A stretch of 64,000 nt of DNA from Halisarca cf. caerulea (lineage: Eukaryota; Porifera; Demospongiae; Chondrillida; Halisarcidae). The notes below the pieces were generated by a model. It did not search any database. It saw nothing but the letters and a program-made list of their open reading frames with translations, and was not told where the DNA came from. Below are positions 12,301 through 25,993 of the stretch, in pieces. Every line of letters starts with the position of its first letter. Position 1 is the first letter of the stretch. Where the stretch lies: assembly GCA_963170055.1 (NCBI GenBank), contig CAUJGJ010000371.1:124001-188000 (forward strand), given 5' to 3'. The position numbers were made by a program, and so were the translations under genes.

Positions 12301-12682
12301 GAATGTGCGTGGTGCTAGTGCCAAATATTGGTATTAGCACCAGCACATCCAACACTACACAAATACGCCCACAGCACTTCAGAAAGGTCATGTGTGTCCA
12401 TTGGGAATGTGCGTGGTGCTAGTGCCAAATATTGGTATTAGCACCAGCATATCCAACACTACATAAATACGCCCACAACACTTCAGAAAGGTCATGTGTG
12501 TCCACTGGGAATGTGCGTGGTGCTAGTGCTAAATATTAGTATTAGCACCAGCATATCCAACACTACACAAATACGCACACAGCACTTCAGAAAGGTCATG
12601 TGTGTCCATTGGGAACGTGCGTGGTGCTAGTGCCAAATATTGGTATTAGCACCAGCATATCCAACACTACACAAATACGCCC
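9355..12682 (+). repeat. 9-mer / 5-mer HOR block (936, 520, 936, 936 bp)
   Basis: The marker agtgataaat falls at 9,405, 10,341, 10,861 and 11,797, giving units 9,355-10,290, 10,291-10,810, 10,811-11,746 and 11,747-12,682. The 9-mer order includes gataaat; gggaatatgcg with ttagaacc; aaactcc; two ccattggg units; tattaacacc with acaagtacg; cacatccaac; acataaata with acaacac; and gtgctaaatattag. The 5-mer is a shortened unit using agcaacagc and gcgtcgtg. The last two 9-mers are nearly identical; one difference is caag for ctag at 12,211. The order stops at 12,683. Confidence 0.87.
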
Positions 12683-13722
12683 ACAGCACTTCAGAAAGGT
12701 CATGTGTGTCCACTGAGAATGTGCGTGGTGCTAGTGCCAAATATTGGTATTAGCACCAGCATATCCAACACTACACAAATACGCCCACAGCACTTCAGAA
12801 AGGTCATGTGTGTCCATTGGGAATGTGCGTGGTGCTAGTACCAAATATTGGTATTAGCATCAGCATATCCAACACTACACAAATACGCCCACAGCACTTC
12901 AGAAAGGTCATGTGTGTCCACTGGGAATGTGCGTGGTGCTAGTGCCAAATATTGGTATTAACACCAGCATATCCAACACTACACAAATACGCCCACAGCA
13001 CTTCAGAAAGGTCATGTGTGTCCATTGGGAATGTGCGTGGTGCTAGTGCCAAATATTGGTATTAGCACCAGCATATCCAATACTACACAAATACGCCCAC
13101 AGCACTTCAGAAAGGTCATGTGTGTCCATTGGGAATGTGCGTGGTGCTAGTGCCAAATATTGGTATTAGCACCAGCATATCCAACACTACACAAATACGC
13201 CCACAGCACTTCAGAAAGGTCATGTGTGTCCACTGGGAATGTGCGTGGTGCTAGTGCCAAATATTGGTATTAGCACCAGCATATCCAACACTACACAAAT
13301 ACGCCCACAGCACTTCAGAAAGGTCATGTGTGTCCATCGGGAATGTGCGTGGTGCTAGTGCCAAATATTGGTATTAGCACCAGCATATCCAACACTACAT
13401 AAATACGCCCACAGCACTTCAGAAAGGTTATGTGTGTCCACTGGGAATGTGCGTGGTGCTAGTGCCAAATATTAGTATTAGCACCAGCATATCCAACACT
13501 ACACAAATACGCCCACAGCACTTCAGAGAGGTCATGTGTGTCCACTGGGAATGTGCGTGGTGCTAGTGCCAAATATTGGTATTAGCACCAGCATATCCAA
13601 CACTACACAAATACGCCCACAGCACTTCAGAAAGGTCATGTGTGTCCACTGGGAATGTTCGTGGTGCTAGTGCCAAATATTGGTATTAGCACCAGCATAT
13701 CCAACATTACACAAAAACGACT
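12683..13722 (+). repeat. Ten family G units without visible HOR order
   Basis: These units are close to the G consensus and have scattered private changes: ccactgagaat near 12,711, ccatcggg near 13,336, cagagagg near 13,524, gggaatgttcg near 13,655, and acaaaaacgact just before the boundary. They form the edge of the G1 domain. Array edges that escape homogenisation commonly look like this; that interpretation is inferred. Confidence 0.75.
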
Positions 13723-14800
13723 ACAGTAGTTAAGAAACTTCATGTGTGTCAACTGGGAACGTGCGTGGTGCTAGTGCCAAATATTGGTATTAGCACCAGC
13801 ATATATAACACTACATAAATACGCCCACAACACTTCAGAAACTTCATGTGTGTCCACTGGGAATGTGCATGGTGCTATTGCCAAATATTTGTATTAGCAC
13901 CAGCATATCCAACACTACACAAATACGCCCACAGCAGTTAAGAAACTTCATGTGTGTCCACTGGGAATGTGCGTGGTGCTAGTGCCAAATATTGGTATTA
14001 GCACCAGCATATCCAACACTACACAAATACGCCCACAGTACTTCAGAAACTTCACGTGTGTCCACTCGGAATGTGCGTGGTGCTAGTACCAAATATTGGT
14101 ATTAGCACCAGCATATCCAACACTACACAAATGCACCCACTGCACTTCAGAAACTTCATGTGTGTCCACTGGGAATGTGCGTGGTGCTAGTGCCAAATAT
14201 TGGTATTAGCACCAGCATATCTAACACTACACAAATACGCCCACAGTAGTTAAGAAACTTCATGTGTGTCCACTGGGAATGTGCGTGGTGCTAGTGAAAA
14301 ATATTGGTATTAGCTTCAGTGTATCCAACACTACACAAATACGCCCACAGCACTTCAGAAAGGTCATGTGTGTCCACTGGGAATATGCGTGGTGCTAGTG
14401 CCAAATATTGGTATTAGCACCAGCATATCCAACACTACACAAATACGCCCACAGCACTTCAGAAAGGTCATGTGTGTCCACTGGGAATGTGCGTGGTGCT
14501 AGTGCCAAATATTGGTATTAGCACCAGCATTTCCAACACTACACAAATACGCCCACAGCACTTCAGAAAGGTCATGTGTGTCCACTGGGAATGTGCGTGG
14601 TGCTAGTGCCAAATATTGGTATTAGCACCAGCATATCCAACACTACAGAAATGTGCCCACATCACTTCAGAAACTTCATGTGTGTCCACTTGGAATGTGC
14701 GTGGTGCTAGTGCTAAATATTGGTATTAGCACCAGCATATCCAACACTACACAAATACGCCCACAGTACTTCAGAAACTTCATGTGTGTCCTCTGGGAAT
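13723..14800 (+). repeat. Transition zone between families G and C
   Basis: Six C-type units (13,723-14,346) are followed by three G-type units (14,347-14,658), then C again. Rare changes cluster here: gtcaactgggaac near 13,748, atataac near 13,802, gctattgccaaatattt near 13,874, and gcttcagtgtatcc near 14,313. Divergence from neighbours is visibly higher than in the HOR blocks. Confidence 0.75.
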
Positions 14801-17640
14801 GTGCGTGGTGCTAGTGCCAAATATTGGCATTTAGCACCAGCATATCCAACACTACAGAAATACGCCCACAGCAGTTAAGAAACTTCATGTGTGTCCACTG
14901 GGAATTTGCGTGGTGCTAGTGCCAAATATTGGTATTAACACCAGCATATCCAACACTACACAAATACGCCCACAGTACTTCACAAACTTCATGTGTGTCC
15001 ACTGGGAATGTGCGTGGTGCTAGTGCCAAATATTGGTATTAGCACCAGCATATCCAACACTACACAAATACGCCCACAGCAGTTTAGAAACTTCATGTGT
15101 GCCCACTGGGAATGTGCGTTGTGCTAGTGCCAAATATTGGTATTAGCACCAGCATATCCAACACTACACAAATGTGCCCACAGCACTTCAGAAACTTCAT
15201 GTGTGTCCACTGGGAATGTGCGTGATGCTATTGCTAAATATTGGTATTAGCACCAGCATATCCAACACTACACAAATACGCCCACAACACTTCAGAAACT
15301 TCATGTGTGTCCACTGGGTATGAGCGTGGTGCTAGTGCTAAATATTGGTATTAGCACCAGCATATCCAACTTTACACAAATGCGTCCACAGCACTTCAGA
15401 AACTTCATGTGTGTCCACTGGGAATGTGTGTGGTTCTAGTGCCAAATATTGGTATTAGCACCAGCATATCCAACACTACACAAATACGCCCACAGAAGTT
15501 CAGAACCTTCATGTGTGTTCACTGGGAAAGAGCGTGGTGCTAGTGCTAATTATTGGTATTAGCACCAGCATATCCAACTTTACACAAATGCACCCACAGC
15601 ACTTCAGAAACTTCATGTGTGTCCACTGGGAATGTGCGTGGTACTAGTACCAAATATTGGTATTAGCACCAGCATATCCAACACTACACAAATACGCCCA
15701 CAGCACTTCAAATACTTCATGTGTGTCCACTGGGAATGTGCGTGGTGCTAATGCCAAATATTGGTATTAGCACCAGCATATCCAACACTACACAAATACG
15801 CCCACAGCACTTCAGAAACTTCATGTGTGTCCACTGGGAATGTGCGTGGTGCTAGTGCCAAATATTGGTATTAGCACCAGCATATCGAACACTACACAAA
15901 TACGCCCACAGTACTTCAGAAACTTCATGTGTGCCCACTGGGAATGTGTGTGGTGCCAGTACCAAATATCGGTATTAGCACCAGCATATCCAACACTACA
16001 CAAATACGCCAACAGAAGTTCAGAACCTTCATGTGTGTCCACTGGGAATGAGCGTGGTGCTAGTGCTAAATATTGGTATTAACACCAGCATATCCAACAC
16101 TACACAAATGTGCCCACAGCACTTCAGAAGCTTCATGTGTGTCCACTGGGAATGTGCGTTGTTCTAGTACCAAATATTGGTATTAGCACCAGCATATCCA
16201 ACACTACACAAATACGCCCACAGCACTTCAGAAACTTCATGTGTGTCCACTGGGAATGTGCGTGGTGCTAGTGCCAAATATTGGTATTAGCACCAGCATA
16301 TCCAACACTACACAAATGTGCCCACAGCACTTCAGAAACTTCATGTGTGTCCACTGGGAATGTGCGTGGTGCTAGTGCCAAATATTGGCATTTAGCACCA
16401 GCATATCCAACACTACAGAAATACGCCCACAGCAGTTAAGAAACTTCATGTGTGTCCACTGGGAATTTGCGTGGTGCTAGTGCCAAATATTGGTATTAAC
16501 ACCAGCATATCCAACACTACACAAATACGCCCACAGTACTTCACAAACTTCATGTGTGTCCACTGGGAATGTGCGTGGTGCTAGTGCCAAATATTGGTAT
16601 TAGCACCAGCATATCCAACACTACACAAATACGCCCACAGCAGTTAAGAAACTTCATGTGTGCCCACTGGGAATGTGCGTTGTGCTAGTGCCAAATATTG
16701 GTATTAGCACCAGCATATCCAACACTACACAAATGTGCCAACAGCACTTCAGAAACTTCATGTGTGTCCACTGGGAATGTGCGTGGTGCTATTGCTAAAT
16801 ATTGGTATTAGCACCAGCATATCCAACACTACACAAATACGCCCACAACACTTCAGAAACTTCATGTGTGTCCACTGGGTATGAGCGTGGTGCTAGTGCT
16901 AAATATTGGTATTAGCACCAGCATATCCAACTTTACACAAATGCGCCCACAGCACTTCAGAAACTTCATGTGTGTCCACTGGGAATGTGTGTGGTTCTAG
17001 TGCCAAATATTGGTATTAGCACCAGCATATCCAACACTACACAAATACGCCCACAGAAGTTCAGAAACTTCATGTGTGTCCACTGGGAAAGAGCGTGGTG
17101 CTAGTGCTAATTATTGGTATTAGCACCAGCATATCCAACTTTACACAAATGCACCCACAGCACTTCAGAAACTTCATGTGTGTCCACTGGGAATGTGCGT
17201 GGTACTAGTACCAAATATTGGTATTAGCACCAGCATATCCAACACTACACAAATACGCCCACAGCACTGCAAATACTTCATGTGTGTCCACTGGGAATGT
17301 GCGTGGTGCTAATGCCAAATATTGGTATTAGCACCAGCATATCCAACACTACACAAATACGCCCACAGCACTTCAGAAACTTCATGTGTGTCCACTGGGA
17401 ATGTGCGTGGTGCTAGTGCCAAATATTGGTATTAGCACCAGCATATCGAACACTACACAAATACGCCCACAGTACTTCAGAAACTTCATGTGTGCCCACT
17501 GGGAATGTGTGTGGTGCCAGTACCAAATATCGGTATTAGCACCAGCATATCCAACACTACACAAATACGCCCACAGAAGTTCAGAACCTTCATGTGTGTC
17601 CACTGGGAATGAGCGTGGTGCTAGTGCTAAATATTGGTAT
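14800..17640 (+). repeat. 15-monomer HOR, two copies at a 1,561-bp offset
   Basis: The tract of about 14,800-16,080 reappears at about 16,361-17,641. Shared landmarks are the inserted base in ggcatttagc (14,826 and 16,387), gggtatgagcg (15,319 and 16,880), gtgtggttctag, gggaaagagcg, and the CTAG-to-CCAG change (15,956 and 17,517). A segment between the copies (from about 16,082, with cagaagcttc) reappears at about 18,060 with offset 1,977. The third gggtatgagcg at 18,440 is 1,560 bp after the second. The arrangement is therefore mosaic rather than a clean tandem. Confidence 0.82.
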
Positions 17641-20600
17641 TAGCACCAGCATATCCAACTTTACACAAATGCACCCACAGCACTTCAGAAACTTCATGTG
17701 TGTCCACTGAGAATGTGCGTGGTTCTAGTGCCAAATATTGGTATTAGCACCAGCATATCCAACACTACACAAATGTGCCCACAGAAGTTCAGAAACTTCA
17801 TGTGTGTCCACTGGGAATGTGCGTGATGCTAGTGCCAAATATTGGTATTAGCACCAGCATATCCAACACTACACAAATGTGCCCACAGCACTTCAGAAAC
17901 TTCATGTGTGTCCACTGGGAATGTGCGTGGTGCTAGTGCCAAATATTGTTATTAGCACCAGCATATCCAACACTACACAAATACGCCCACAGCAGTTAAG
18001 AAACTTCATGTGTGTCCAGTGGGAATTTGAGTGGTGCTAGTGCCAAATATTGGTATTAACACCAGCATATCCAACACTACACAAATGTGCCCACAGCACT
18101 TCAGAAGCTTCATGTGTGTCCACTAGGAATGTGCGTTGTTCTAGTACCAAATATTGGTATTAGCACCAGCATATCCAACACTACACAAATACGCCCACAG
18201 CACTTCAGAAACTTCATGTGTGTCCACTGGGAATGTGCGTGGTGCTAGTGCCAAATATTGGTATTAGCACCAGCATATCCAACACTACACAAATGTGCCC
18301 ACAGCACTTCAGAAACTTCATGTGTGTCCACTGGGAATGTGCGTGGTGCTATTGCTAAATATTGGTATTAGCACCAGCATATCCAACACTACACAAATAC
18401 GCCCACAGCACTTCAGAAACTTCATGTGTGTCCACTGGGTATGAGCGTGGTGCTAGTGCTAAATATTGGTATTAGCACCAGCATATCCAACTTTACACAA
18501 ATGCGCCCACAGCACTTCAGAAACTGCATGTGTGTCAACTGGGAATGTGTGTGGTTCTAGTGCCAAATATTGGTATTAGCACCAGCATATCCAACACTAC
18601 ACAAATACGCCCACAGCAGTTAAGAAACTTCATGTGTGTCCACTCGGAATGTGCGTGGTGCTAGTGCCAAATATTGGTATTAGCACCAGCATATCCAACA
18701 CTACACAAATGCACCCACAGCAGTTAAGAAACTTCATGTGTGTCCACTTGGAATGTGCGTGGTGCTAGTGCCAAATATTGGTATTAGCACCAGCATATCC
18801 AACACTACACAAATACACCCACAGAAGTTCAGAACCTTCATGTGTGTCCACTGGGAAAGAGCGTGGTGCTAGTGCTAAATATTGGTATTAGCACCAGCAT
18901 ATCCAACTTTACACAAATGCACCCACAGCACTTCAGAAACTTCATGTGTGTCCACTGGGAATGTGCGTGGTGCTAGTGCCAAATATTGGTATTAGCACCA
19001 GCATATCCAACACTACTCAAATTTTCGCACAGAAGTTCAGAAACTTCATGTGTGTCCACTGGGAATGTGCGTGGTGCTAGTGCCAAATATTGGTATTAGC
19101 ACCAGCATATCCAACACTACACAAATGTGCCCACATCACTTCAGAAACTTCATGTGTGTCCACTCGGAATGTGCGTGGTGCTAGTACCAAATATTGGTAT
19201 TAGAACCAGCATATCCAACACTACACAAATGCACCCACTGCACTTCAGAAACTTCATGTGTGTCCACTGGGAATGTGCGTGGTGCTAGTGCTAAATATTG
19301 GTATTAGCACCAGCATATCCAACACTACACAAATGTGCCCACAGAAGTTCAGAAACTTCATGTGTGTCCACTGGGAATTTGCGTGGTGCTAGTGCCAAAT
19401 ATTGGTATTAACACCAGCATATCCAACACTACACAAATACGCCCACAGTACTTCACAAACTTCATGTGTGTCCACTGGGAATGTGCGTGGTGCTAGTGCC
19501 AAATATTGGTATTAGCACCAGCATATCCAACACTACAGAAATACGCTTACAGCACTTCAGAAACTTCATGTGTGTCCACTGTGAATGTGCGTGGTGCTAA
19601 TGCGAAATATTGGTATTAGCACCAGCATATCCAACACTACACAAATACGCCCACAGCAGTTAAGAAACTTCATGTGTGTCCACTGGGAATGTGCGTGGTG
19701 CTAGTGCCAAATAATGGTATTAGCACCAAGCATATCCAACTTTACACAAATGCGCACACAGCACTTCAGAAACTTCATGTGTGTCCACTGGGAATGTGTG
19801 TGGTTCTAGTGCCAATTATTGGTATTAGCACCAGCATATCCAACACTACACAAATACGCCCACAGCAGTTAAGAAACTTCATGTGTGTCCACTGGGAATG
19901 TGCGTGGTGCTAGTGCCAAATATTGGTATTAGCACCAGCATATCCAACACTACACAAATGCACCCACAGCACTTCAGAAACTTCATGTGTGTCCACTGGG
20001 AATGTGCGTTGTGCTAGTGCCAAATATTGGTATTAGCACCAGCATATCCAACACTACACAAATACACCCACAGAAGTTCAGAACATTAATGTGTGTCCAT
20101 TGGGAAAGAGCGTGGTGTTAGTGCTAAATATTGGTATTAGCACCAGCATATCCAACTTTACACAAATGCACCCACAGCACTTCAGAAACTTCATGTGTGT
20201 CCACTGGGAATGTGCGTGGTGCTAGTGACAAATATTGGTATTAACAGCAGCATATCCAACACTACAGAAATACGCTTACAGCACTTCAGAAACTTCATGT
20301 GTGTCCACTTGGAATGTGTGTGGTGCTAGTACCAAATATTGGTATTAGCACCAGCATATCCAACACTACAGAAATACACCCACAGAAGTTCAGAACCTTA
20401 ATGTGTGTCCATTGGGAAAGAGCGTGGTGCTAGTGCAAAATATTGGTATTAGCACCAGCATATCCAACTTTATGCAAATGCACCCACAGCACTTCAGAAA
20501 GGTCATGTGTGTCCACTGGGAATGTGCGTGGTGCTAGTGACAAATATTGGTATTAACACCAGCATATCCAACACTACACAAATACGCCCACAGCACTTCA

Positions 20601-20940
20601 GAAACTTCATGTGTGTCCACTGGGAATGTGCGTGGTGCTAGTGCCAAATATTGGTATTAGCACCAGCATATCCAACACTACACAAATACGCCCACAGTAC
20701 TTCAGAAACTTCATGTGTGTCCACTGGGAATGTGCGTGGTGCTAGTGACAAATATTGGAATTAACACCAGCATATCCAACACTACAGAAATACGCTTACA
20801 GCACTTCAGAAACTTCATGTGTGTCCACTGGGAATGTGTGTGGTGCTAGTGACAAATATTGGTATTAACACCAGCATATCCAACACTACAGAAATACGCT
20901 TACAGCACTTCAGAAACTTCATGTGTGTCCTCTGGGAATG
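17641..20940 (+). repeat. Mosaic family C units
   Basis: About 32 units with leaders agcag, agaag, atcac and agtac and several tails. Landmarks: attttcgcacag tail near 19,021 (shared only with 61,447), inserted base in accaagcat near 19,729, the first run of acgctt tails from about 20,270, and one family G unit at 20,486. No regular HOR period is visible by eye. Confidence 0.72.
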
Positions 20941-22666
20941 TGCGTGGTGCTATTGCTAAATATTGGTATTAGCACCAGCATATCAAACACTACACAAATA
21001 CGCCCACAGCACTTCAGAAACTTCATGTGTGTCCCTGGGTATGAGCGTGGTGCTAGTGCTAAATATTGGTATTAGCACCAGCATATCCAACTTTACACAA
21101 ATGCACCCACAGCACTTCAGAAACTTCATGTGTGTCCACTGGGAATGTGTGTGGTTCTAGTGCCAAATATTGGTATTAGCACCAGCATATCCAACACTAC
21201 ACAAATACACCCACAGAAGTTCAGAACCTTAATGTGTGTCCATTGGGAAAGAGCGTGGTACTAGTGCTAAATATTGGTATTAGCACCAGCATATCCAACT
21301 TTACACAAATGCACCCACAGCACTTCAGAAACTTCATGTGTGTCCACTGGGAATGTGCGTGGTGCTAGTGACAAATATTGGTATTAACACCAGCATATCC
21401 AACACTACAGAAATACGCTTACAGCACTTCAGAAACTTCATGTGTGTCCACTGGGAATGTGTGTGGTGCTAGTACCAAATATTGGTATTAGCACCAGCAT
21501 ATCCAACACTACACAAATGCACCCACAGCACTTCAGAAACTTCATGTGTGTCCACTTGGAATGTGCATGGTGCTATTGCCAAATTTTGGTATTAGCACCA
21601 GCATATCCAACACTACACAAATACACCCACAGAAGTTCAGAACCTTAATGTGTGTCCATTGGGAAAGAGCGTGGTGCTAGTGCAAAATATTGGTATTAGC
21701 ACCAGCATATCCAACTTTACACAAATGCACCCACAGCACTTCAGAAACTTCATGTGTGTCCACTGGGAATGTGCGTGGTGCTAGTGACAAATATTGGTAT
21801 TAACACCAGCATATCCAACACTACAGAAATACGCTTACAGCACTTCAGAAACTTCATGTGTGTCCACTGGGAATGTGTGTGGTGCTAGTGCCAAATATTG
21901 GTATTAGCACCAGCATATCCAACACTACACAAATACGTCCACAGAAGTTCAGAAACTTCATGTGTGTCCACTGGGAATGTGCGTGGTGCTAGTGCAAAAT
22001 ATTGGTATTAACACCAGCATATCCAACACTACACAAATACGGCACAGCACTTCAGAAACTTCATGTGTGTCCACTGGGAATGTGCGTGGTGCTAGTGCCA
22101 AATATTGGTATTAGCACCAGCATATCCAACACTACACAAATACGCCCACAGTACTTCAGAAACTTCATGTGTGTCCACTGGGAATGTGCGTGGTGCTAGT
22201 GACAAATATTGGTATTAACACCAGCATATCCAACACTACAGAAATACGCTTACAGCACTTCAGAAACTTCATGTGTGTCCACTGGGAATGTGTGTGGTGC
22301 TAGTGCCAAATATTGGTATTAACACCAGCATATCCAACACTACAGAAATACGCTTACAGCACTTCAGAAACTTCATGTGTGTCCTCTGGGAATGTGCGTG
22401 GTGCTATTGCTAAATATTGGTATTAGCACCAGCATATCCAACACTACACAAATACGCCCACAGCACTTCAGAAACTTCATGTGTGTCCCTGGGTATGAGC
22501 GTGGTGCTAGTGCTAAATATTGGTATTAGCACCAGCATATCCAACTTTACACAAATGCACCCACAGCACTTCAGAAACTTCATGTGTGTCCACTGGGAAT
22601 GTGTGTGGTTCTAGTGCCAAATATTGGTATTAGCACCAGCATATCCAACACTACACAAATACGCCC
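20941..22666 (+). repeat. Segment copy 1 of a long-range duplication (offset 6,756 bp)
   Basis: Two gtccctgggtatgag units with the same single-base deletion (tatgag at 21,040 and 22,494) enclose a tacggcac deletion near 22,041. All three landmarks recur at 27,796, 29,250 and near 28,796, which is 6,756 bp downstream in each case. Shared intermediate subtypes include gtgcaaaat with tattaacacc, acgtcc tails and gtcctctggg. Confidence 0.82.
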
Positions 22667-24315
22667 ACAGCAGTTAAGAAACTTCATGTGTGTCCACTGG
22701 GAATGTGCGTGGTGCTAGTGCCAAATATTGGTATTAGCACCAGCATATCCAAAACTACACAAATACGCCCACAGCAGTTAAGAAACTTCATGTGTGTCCA
22801 CTGGGAATGTGCGTGTATCTAGTTCCAAATATTGGTATTAGCACCAGCATATCCAACAATACACAAATGCACCCACTGCACTTCAGAAACTTCATGTGTG
22901 TCCACTGGGAATGTGCGTGGTGCTAGTGCCAAATATTGGTATTAGCACCAGCATATCCAACACTACACAAATATGCCCACAGAAGTTCAGAAACTTCATG
23001 TGTGTCCACTGGGAATGTGCGTGATGCTAGTGCCAAATATTGGTATTAGCACCAGCATATCCAACACTACACAAATGTGCCCACATCACTTCAGAAACTT
23101 CATGTGTGTCCACTCGGAATGTGCGTGGTGCTAATGCGAAATATTGGTATTAGCACCAGCATATCCAACACTACACAAATACGCCCACAGTACTTCACAA
23201 ACTTCATGTGTGTCCTCTGGGAATGTGCGTGGTGCTAGTGCCAAATATTGGTATTAGCACCAGCATATCCAACACTACACAAATACGCCCACAGCAGTTA
23301 AGAAACTTCATGTGTGTCCACTGGGAATTTGCGTGGTGCTAGTGCCAAATATTGGTATTAACACCAGCATATCCAACACTACACAAATACGCCCACAGTA
23401 CTTCACAAACTTCATGTGTGTCCACTGGGAATGTGCGTGGTGCTAGTGCCAAATATTGGTATTAGCACCAGCATATCCAACACTACACAAATACGCCCAC
23501 AGCAGTTAAGAAACTTCATGTGTGTCCACTGGGAATGTGCGTGGTGCTAGTGCCAAATATTGGTATTTGCACCAGCATATCCAAAACTACACAAATACGC
23601 CCACAGCAGTTAAGAAACTTCATGTGTGTCCACTGGGAATGTGCGTGTATCTAGTTCCAAATATTGGTATTAGCACCAGCATATCCAACAATACACAAAT
23701 GCACCCACTGCACTTCAGAAACTTCATGTGTGTCCACTGGGAATGTGCGTGGTGCTAGTGCCAAATATTGGTATTAGCACCAGCATATCCAACACTACAC
23801 AAATATGCCCACAGAAGTTCAGAAACTTCATGTGTGTCCACTGGGAATGTGCGTGATGCTAGTGCCAAATATTGGTATTAGCACCAGCATATCCAACACT
23901 ACACAAATGTGCCCACATCACTTCAGAAACTTCATGTGTGTCCACTCGGAATGTGCGTGGTGCTAATGCGAAATATTGGTATTAGCACCAGCATATCCAA
24001 CACTACACAAATACGCCCACAGTACTTCACAAACTTCATGTGTGTCCTCTGGGAATGTGCGTGGTGCTAGTGCCAAATATTGGTATTAGCACCAGCATAT
24101 CCAACACTACACAAATACGCCCACAGCAGTTAAGAAACTTCATGTGTGTCCACTGGGAATTTGCGTGGTGCTAGTGCCAAATATTGGTATTAACACCAGC
24201 ATATCCAACACTACACAAATACGCCCACAGTACTTCACAAACTTCATGTGTGTCCACTGGGAATGTGCGTGGTGCTAGTGCCAAATATTGGTATTAGCAC
24301 CAGCATATCCAACAC
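22667..24315 (+). repeat. 8-monomer tandem duplication (832 bp x 2)
   Basis: 22,667-23,498 is followed directly by a near-identical copy to about 24,315. The gcgtgtatctagttcc unit recurs at 22,814 and 23,646, the atcac / ccactcgg pair recurs at the same spacing, as do cagtacttcacaaac with cctctggg, and gaatttgcg with tattaacacc. I see one clear difference (tatttgcacc in copy 2 near 23,565). The last unit of copy 2 ends in aaaaacgctt instead of acgccc, which marks the junction. Confidence 0.88.
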
Positions 24316-25993
24316 TACAGAAAAACGCTTACAGCACTTCAGAAACTTCATGTGTGTCCACTGTGAATGTGCGTGGTGCTAATGCCAAATATTGGTATTA
24401 GCACCAGCATATCCAACACTACACAAATACGCCCACAGCAGTTAAGAAACTTCACGTGTGCCCACTGGGAATGTGCGTGGTGCTATTGCTAAATATTGGT
24501 ATTAACACCAGCATATCCAACACTACACAAATACGCCCACAGCACTCCCGAATCTTCATGTGTGTCCACTGGGAATGTGTGTGGTTCTAGTGCCAAATAT
24601 TGGTATTAGCACCAGCATATCCAACACTACACAAATACGCCCACAGCAGTTAAGAAACTTCATGTGTGTCCACTGGGAATGTGCGTGGTGCTAGTGCCAA
24701 ATATTGGTATTAGCACCAGCATATCCAACACTACACAAATACACCCACAGCAGTTAAGAAACTTCATGTGTGTCCACTGGGAATTTGCGTGGTGCTAGTG
24801 CCAAATATTGGTATTAACACCAGCATATCCAACACTACACAAATATGCCCACAGTACTTCACAAACTTCATGTGTGTCCACTGGGAATTGGCGTGGTGCT
24901 AGTGCAAATATTGGTATTAGCACCAGCATATCCAACACTACAGAAATACGCTTACAGCACTTCAGAAACTTCATGTGTGTCCACTGTGAATGTGCGTGGT
25001 GCTAATGCCAAATATTGGTATTAGCACCAGCATATCCAACACTACACAAATACGCCCACAGCAGTTAAGAAACTTCATGTGTGTCCACTGGGAATGTGCG
25101 TGGTGCTATTCCTAAATATTGGTATTACCACCAGCATATCCAACACTACACAAATACGCCCACAGCACTTCAGAAACTTCATGTGTGTCCACTGGGTATG
25201 AGCGTGGTGCTAGTGCTAAATATTGGTATTAGCACTAGCATATCCAACTTTACACAAATGCGCCCACAGCACTTCAGAAACTTCATGTGTGTCCACTGGG
25301 AATGTGTGTGGTTCTAGTGCCAAATATTGGTATTAGCACCAGCATATCCAACACTACACAAATACGCCCACAGCAGTTAAGAAACTTCATGTGTGTCCAC
25401 TGGGAATGTGCGTTGTGCTAGTGCCAAATATTGGTATTAGCACCAGCATATCCAACACTACACAAATGTGCCCACATCACTTCAGAAACTTCATGTGTGT
25501 CCACTCGGAATGTGCGTGGTGCTAGTGCCAAATATTGGTATTAGCACCAGCATATCCAACACTACACAAATACGCCCACAGTACTTCAGAAACTTCATGT
25601 GTGTCCTCTGGGAATGTGCGTGGTGCTAGTGCCAAATATTGGTATTAGCACCAGCATATCCAACACTACACAAATACGCCCACAGCAGTTAAGAAACTTC
25701 ATGTGTGTCCACTGGGAATTTGCGTGGTGCTAGTGCCAAATATTGGTATTACCACCAGCATATCCAACACTACACAAATTCGCCCACAGTACTTCACAAA
25801 CTTCATGTGTGTCCACTGGGAATGTGCGTGGTGCTAGTGCCAAATATTGGTATTAGCACCAGCATATCCAACACTACAGAAATACGCTTACAGCACTTCA
25901 GAAACATCATGTGTGTCCACTGGGAATGTGTGTGGTGCTAGTGCCAAATATTGGTATTAGCACCAGCATATCCAACACTACACAAATACGTCC
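24316..25993 (+). repeat. Mosaic family C units
   Basis: Sixteen units that contain most members of the later 16-mer HOR in partly similar order: cactgtgaatg with taatgcc, gctattgct, gggtatgagcg (25,197), ggttctag, atcac / ccactcgg, and gaatttgcg. Private features are gcactcccgaatc near 24,541, gaattggcg with a one-base deletion in gtgcaaatatt near 24,905, and gctattcctaaat near 25,106. Confidence 0.74.

Larger units (their letters stand above)
1..13722 (+). repeat. Family G domain 1
   Basis: Most units here read aaaggtcatg after the leader. The tract holds the 10-monomer cassette described separately (six copies, one truncated), a 9-mer/5-mer block (9,355-12,682) and about 1 kb of units without obvious order (12,683-13,722). 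Common subtypes are ccattggg in place of ccactggg, attagtatt in place of attggtatt, and acataaata in place of acacaaata. The markers typical of family C domains (gggtatgagcg, ggttctag, acgctt tail) are absent. The right boundary is where acagtagttaagaaacttc appears at 13,723. Confidence 0.9.

Noticed and set aside
12076..12337. Overlapping open frames on both strands (also at 15,821-16,082, 17,382-17,643 and 52,839-53,100)
   Set aside because: CTAG at unit positions 49-52 is a palindrome that gives TAG on both strands. In these places it is CAAG (12,211; 52,974) or CCAG (15,956; 17,517), which opens both strands at once. The - strand frame at 7,605-7,853 has the same cause (ATAG at 7,740).
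13655..13680. CENP-B box
   Set aside because: The only TTCG cores near a match are rare variants such as gttcgtggtgctag (near 13,658 and 36,949). The downstream A and CGGG required by the 17-bp box are absent.
17725..17745. Pol III B box in the ggttctagtgcc subtype
   Set aside because: It only loosely resembles GGTTCRANNCC (wrong base after GGTTC, one base too long). No A box lies at a suitable distance and no terminator T-run follows. It is a one-base variant of the ordinary unit.
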